A stretch of 6,812 nt of DNA. Origin: Luminiphilus sp. (GTDB lineage: Bacteria; Pseudomonadota; Gammaproteobacteria; Pseudomonadales; Halieaceae). This document shows positions 6,027 through 6,812 of this stretch, piece after piece. Every line of letters begins with the position of its first letter. Position 1 is the stretch's first letter. The position numbers were made by a program, and so were the translations under genes. The stretch is taken from positions 1-6,812 of the forward strand of contig JAHEJH010000056.1 of NCBI GenBank assembly GCA_024638905.1, written 5' to 3'. Below the pieces are notes generated by a model. It ran no database searches and was not told the DNA's origin. It saw only the letters and a program-made list of their open reading frames with translations.

Positions 6027-6812
6027 GTGATTATTCTCGAGAACATTGCTCTGCGCAGGGGCCAAAAGCTCCTGTTTTCGGATGCGTCAGCCACGCTACA
6101 GCCGGGCCAAAAACTGGCCCTTATTGGCGGCAATGGCTGCGGTAAATCGAGCCTGTTTGCGCTGCTGCTTGATCACCTTCAGGCCGATGCGGGGGACATG
6201 CGCGGTCTAAAAGGCCTGCGCATCTCGCATATGGCGCAAGAGACCGAAACCAGCGATCTCACCGCGCGGGACTATGTGATTGCCGGGGATGAGGCGCTCT
6301 ATCAGGTGCTGCAGGATCTCGCCGCTGCCGACGCAGCCGGGGAGTATGAGCAATCGGCCACGCTGCACCAGCGCATGGAAGAGCTCGACGGTTACAGCGC
6401 CGAGCGCCGCGCGGAGCAGCTATTGCTGGGGCTTGGGTTTCAGCGAGAAAAAATGGAAGCCCCCATGTCGAGCTTTTCCGGGGGCTGGCGCATTCGACTG
6501 AATTTGGCCCGGGCGTTGATGGCGCCTTCGGACCTGATGCTGCTCGATGAGCCCACCAACCACTTGGACCTCGACACCACGCTGTGGCTGCAAAGCTGGC
6601 TGCAGGGCTATCGCGGTACGCTGCTGATGATCTCCCACGACCGCGACTTTATCGACGCCACCTGCGAGCGCACGCTGGAGATTGCCCGCCAAGCGCTTAC
6701 CGCTTACCGCGGTGGCTACTCTGACTATGAGCGACAGCGTGCCGAGCAGATGGCGCAGCAGCAGGCACAGTATGACAAGCAGCAGCGGCGCATCGCTGAC
6801 ATCGAGGACTTC
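6027..6812 (+). CDS. yheS: ABC-F ATPase YheS, N-terminal part (3' end outside window)
   Basis: GTG 6027 opens a frame that runs to the right edge, giving 262 residues; E. coli YheS has about 640. The start matches E. coli YheS (MIVFSSLQIRRG against VIILENIALRRG here), which fixes GTG. The first ATPase domain is complete: Walker A GGNGCGKS (34-41), signature FSGGW (150-154), Walker B LMLLDE (170-175) with catalytic Glu175, D-loop NHLDLD (178-183) and H-loop His204 in ISHDRDF. The sequence leaves the window in the charged helical linker between the two ATPase domains, which in ABC-F proteins contacts the P-site tRNA; the second ATPase domain is not visible. There are no membrane segments, as expected for soluble ABC-F proteins acting on the ribosome. 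It is separated by 4 bases from the Atm1-type gene and is presumably its operon partner, though no functional link between them is known to me. Confidence 0.95.
   Translation, partial: MIILENIALRRGQKLLFSDASATLQPGQKLALIGGNGCGKSSLFALLLDHLQADAGDMRGLKGLRISHMAQETETSDLTARDYVIAGDEALYQVLQDLAAADAAGEYEQSATLHQRMEELDGYSAERRAEQLLLGLGFQREKMEAPMSSFSGGWRIRLNLARALMAPSDLMLLDEPTNHLDLDTTLWLQSWLQGYRGTLLMISHDRDFIDATCERTLEIARQALTAYRGGYSDYERQRAEQMAQQQAQYDKQQRRIADIEDF

Noticed and set aside
5584..6133. Several long minus-strand frames opposite the transporter ATPase domain
   Set aside because: They are shadows in GC-rich coding DNA; the plus-strand frame holds every ABC motif in order.
1..6812. Search for mobile elements, CRISPR repeats, toxin-antitoxin pairs, tRNA or riboswitches
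   Set aside because: No terminal inverted repeats, regular spacer-repeat pattern, transposase motif, clover-leaf sequence or recognisable aptamer was seen. The window looks like stable chromosomal DNA.

Overview
This window reads as ordinary chromosomal DNA of a moderately GC-rich gammaproteobacterium. The best taxonomic clue is the last gene, which follows the Escherichia coli ABC-F protein YheS almost residue for residue in its motifs. The DUF885 lipoprotein, the sterol-desaturase-type membrane hydroxylase and the Atm1-type exporter would suit a marine or aquatic lineage such as Halieaceae/Cellvibrionales, but that placement is a guess from gene content. I see no tRNA, rRNA, CRISPR array, insertion sequence or phage gene.

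Left part (1-1466, plus strand): the C-terminal 106 residues of an unrecognised protein whose start lies outside the window; a 59-residue protein with two CxxC pairs that looks like a small zinc ribbon, in a reading frame easily missed because it is short and starts with GTG; and a complete integral-membrane fatty acid hydroxylase/sterol desaturase family protein with its three histidine clusters.

Middle part (1463-4041, minus strand): a tag-like DNA-3-methyladenine glycosylase I family gene, followed 149 bases later on the same strand by a DUF885 lipoprotein with a metallopeptidase-like HExxPGH motif. The DUF885 gene converges on the hydroxylase gene and the two stop codons interlock in a 4-base overlap.

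Right part (4229-6812, plus strand): an Atm1-type ABC half-transporter (fused membrane and ATPase domains), then after a 4-base gap yheS, which runs off the right edge. The two are very probably co-transcribed. The 187 bases between tag-like and atm1-like genes are the divergent control region for the two transcription units.

The genes do not form an obvious single pathway. Two concern membrane or envelope chemistry (hydroxylase, DUF885 lipoprotein), one DNA alkylation repair, one export of glutathione-linked metals or sulfur species, and one ribosome function. I found no convincing undescribed system. The points most worth a second look are the tag-like protein, which appears to lack the catalytic glutamate and zinc ligands of E. 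coli Tag, and the small zinc ribbon.
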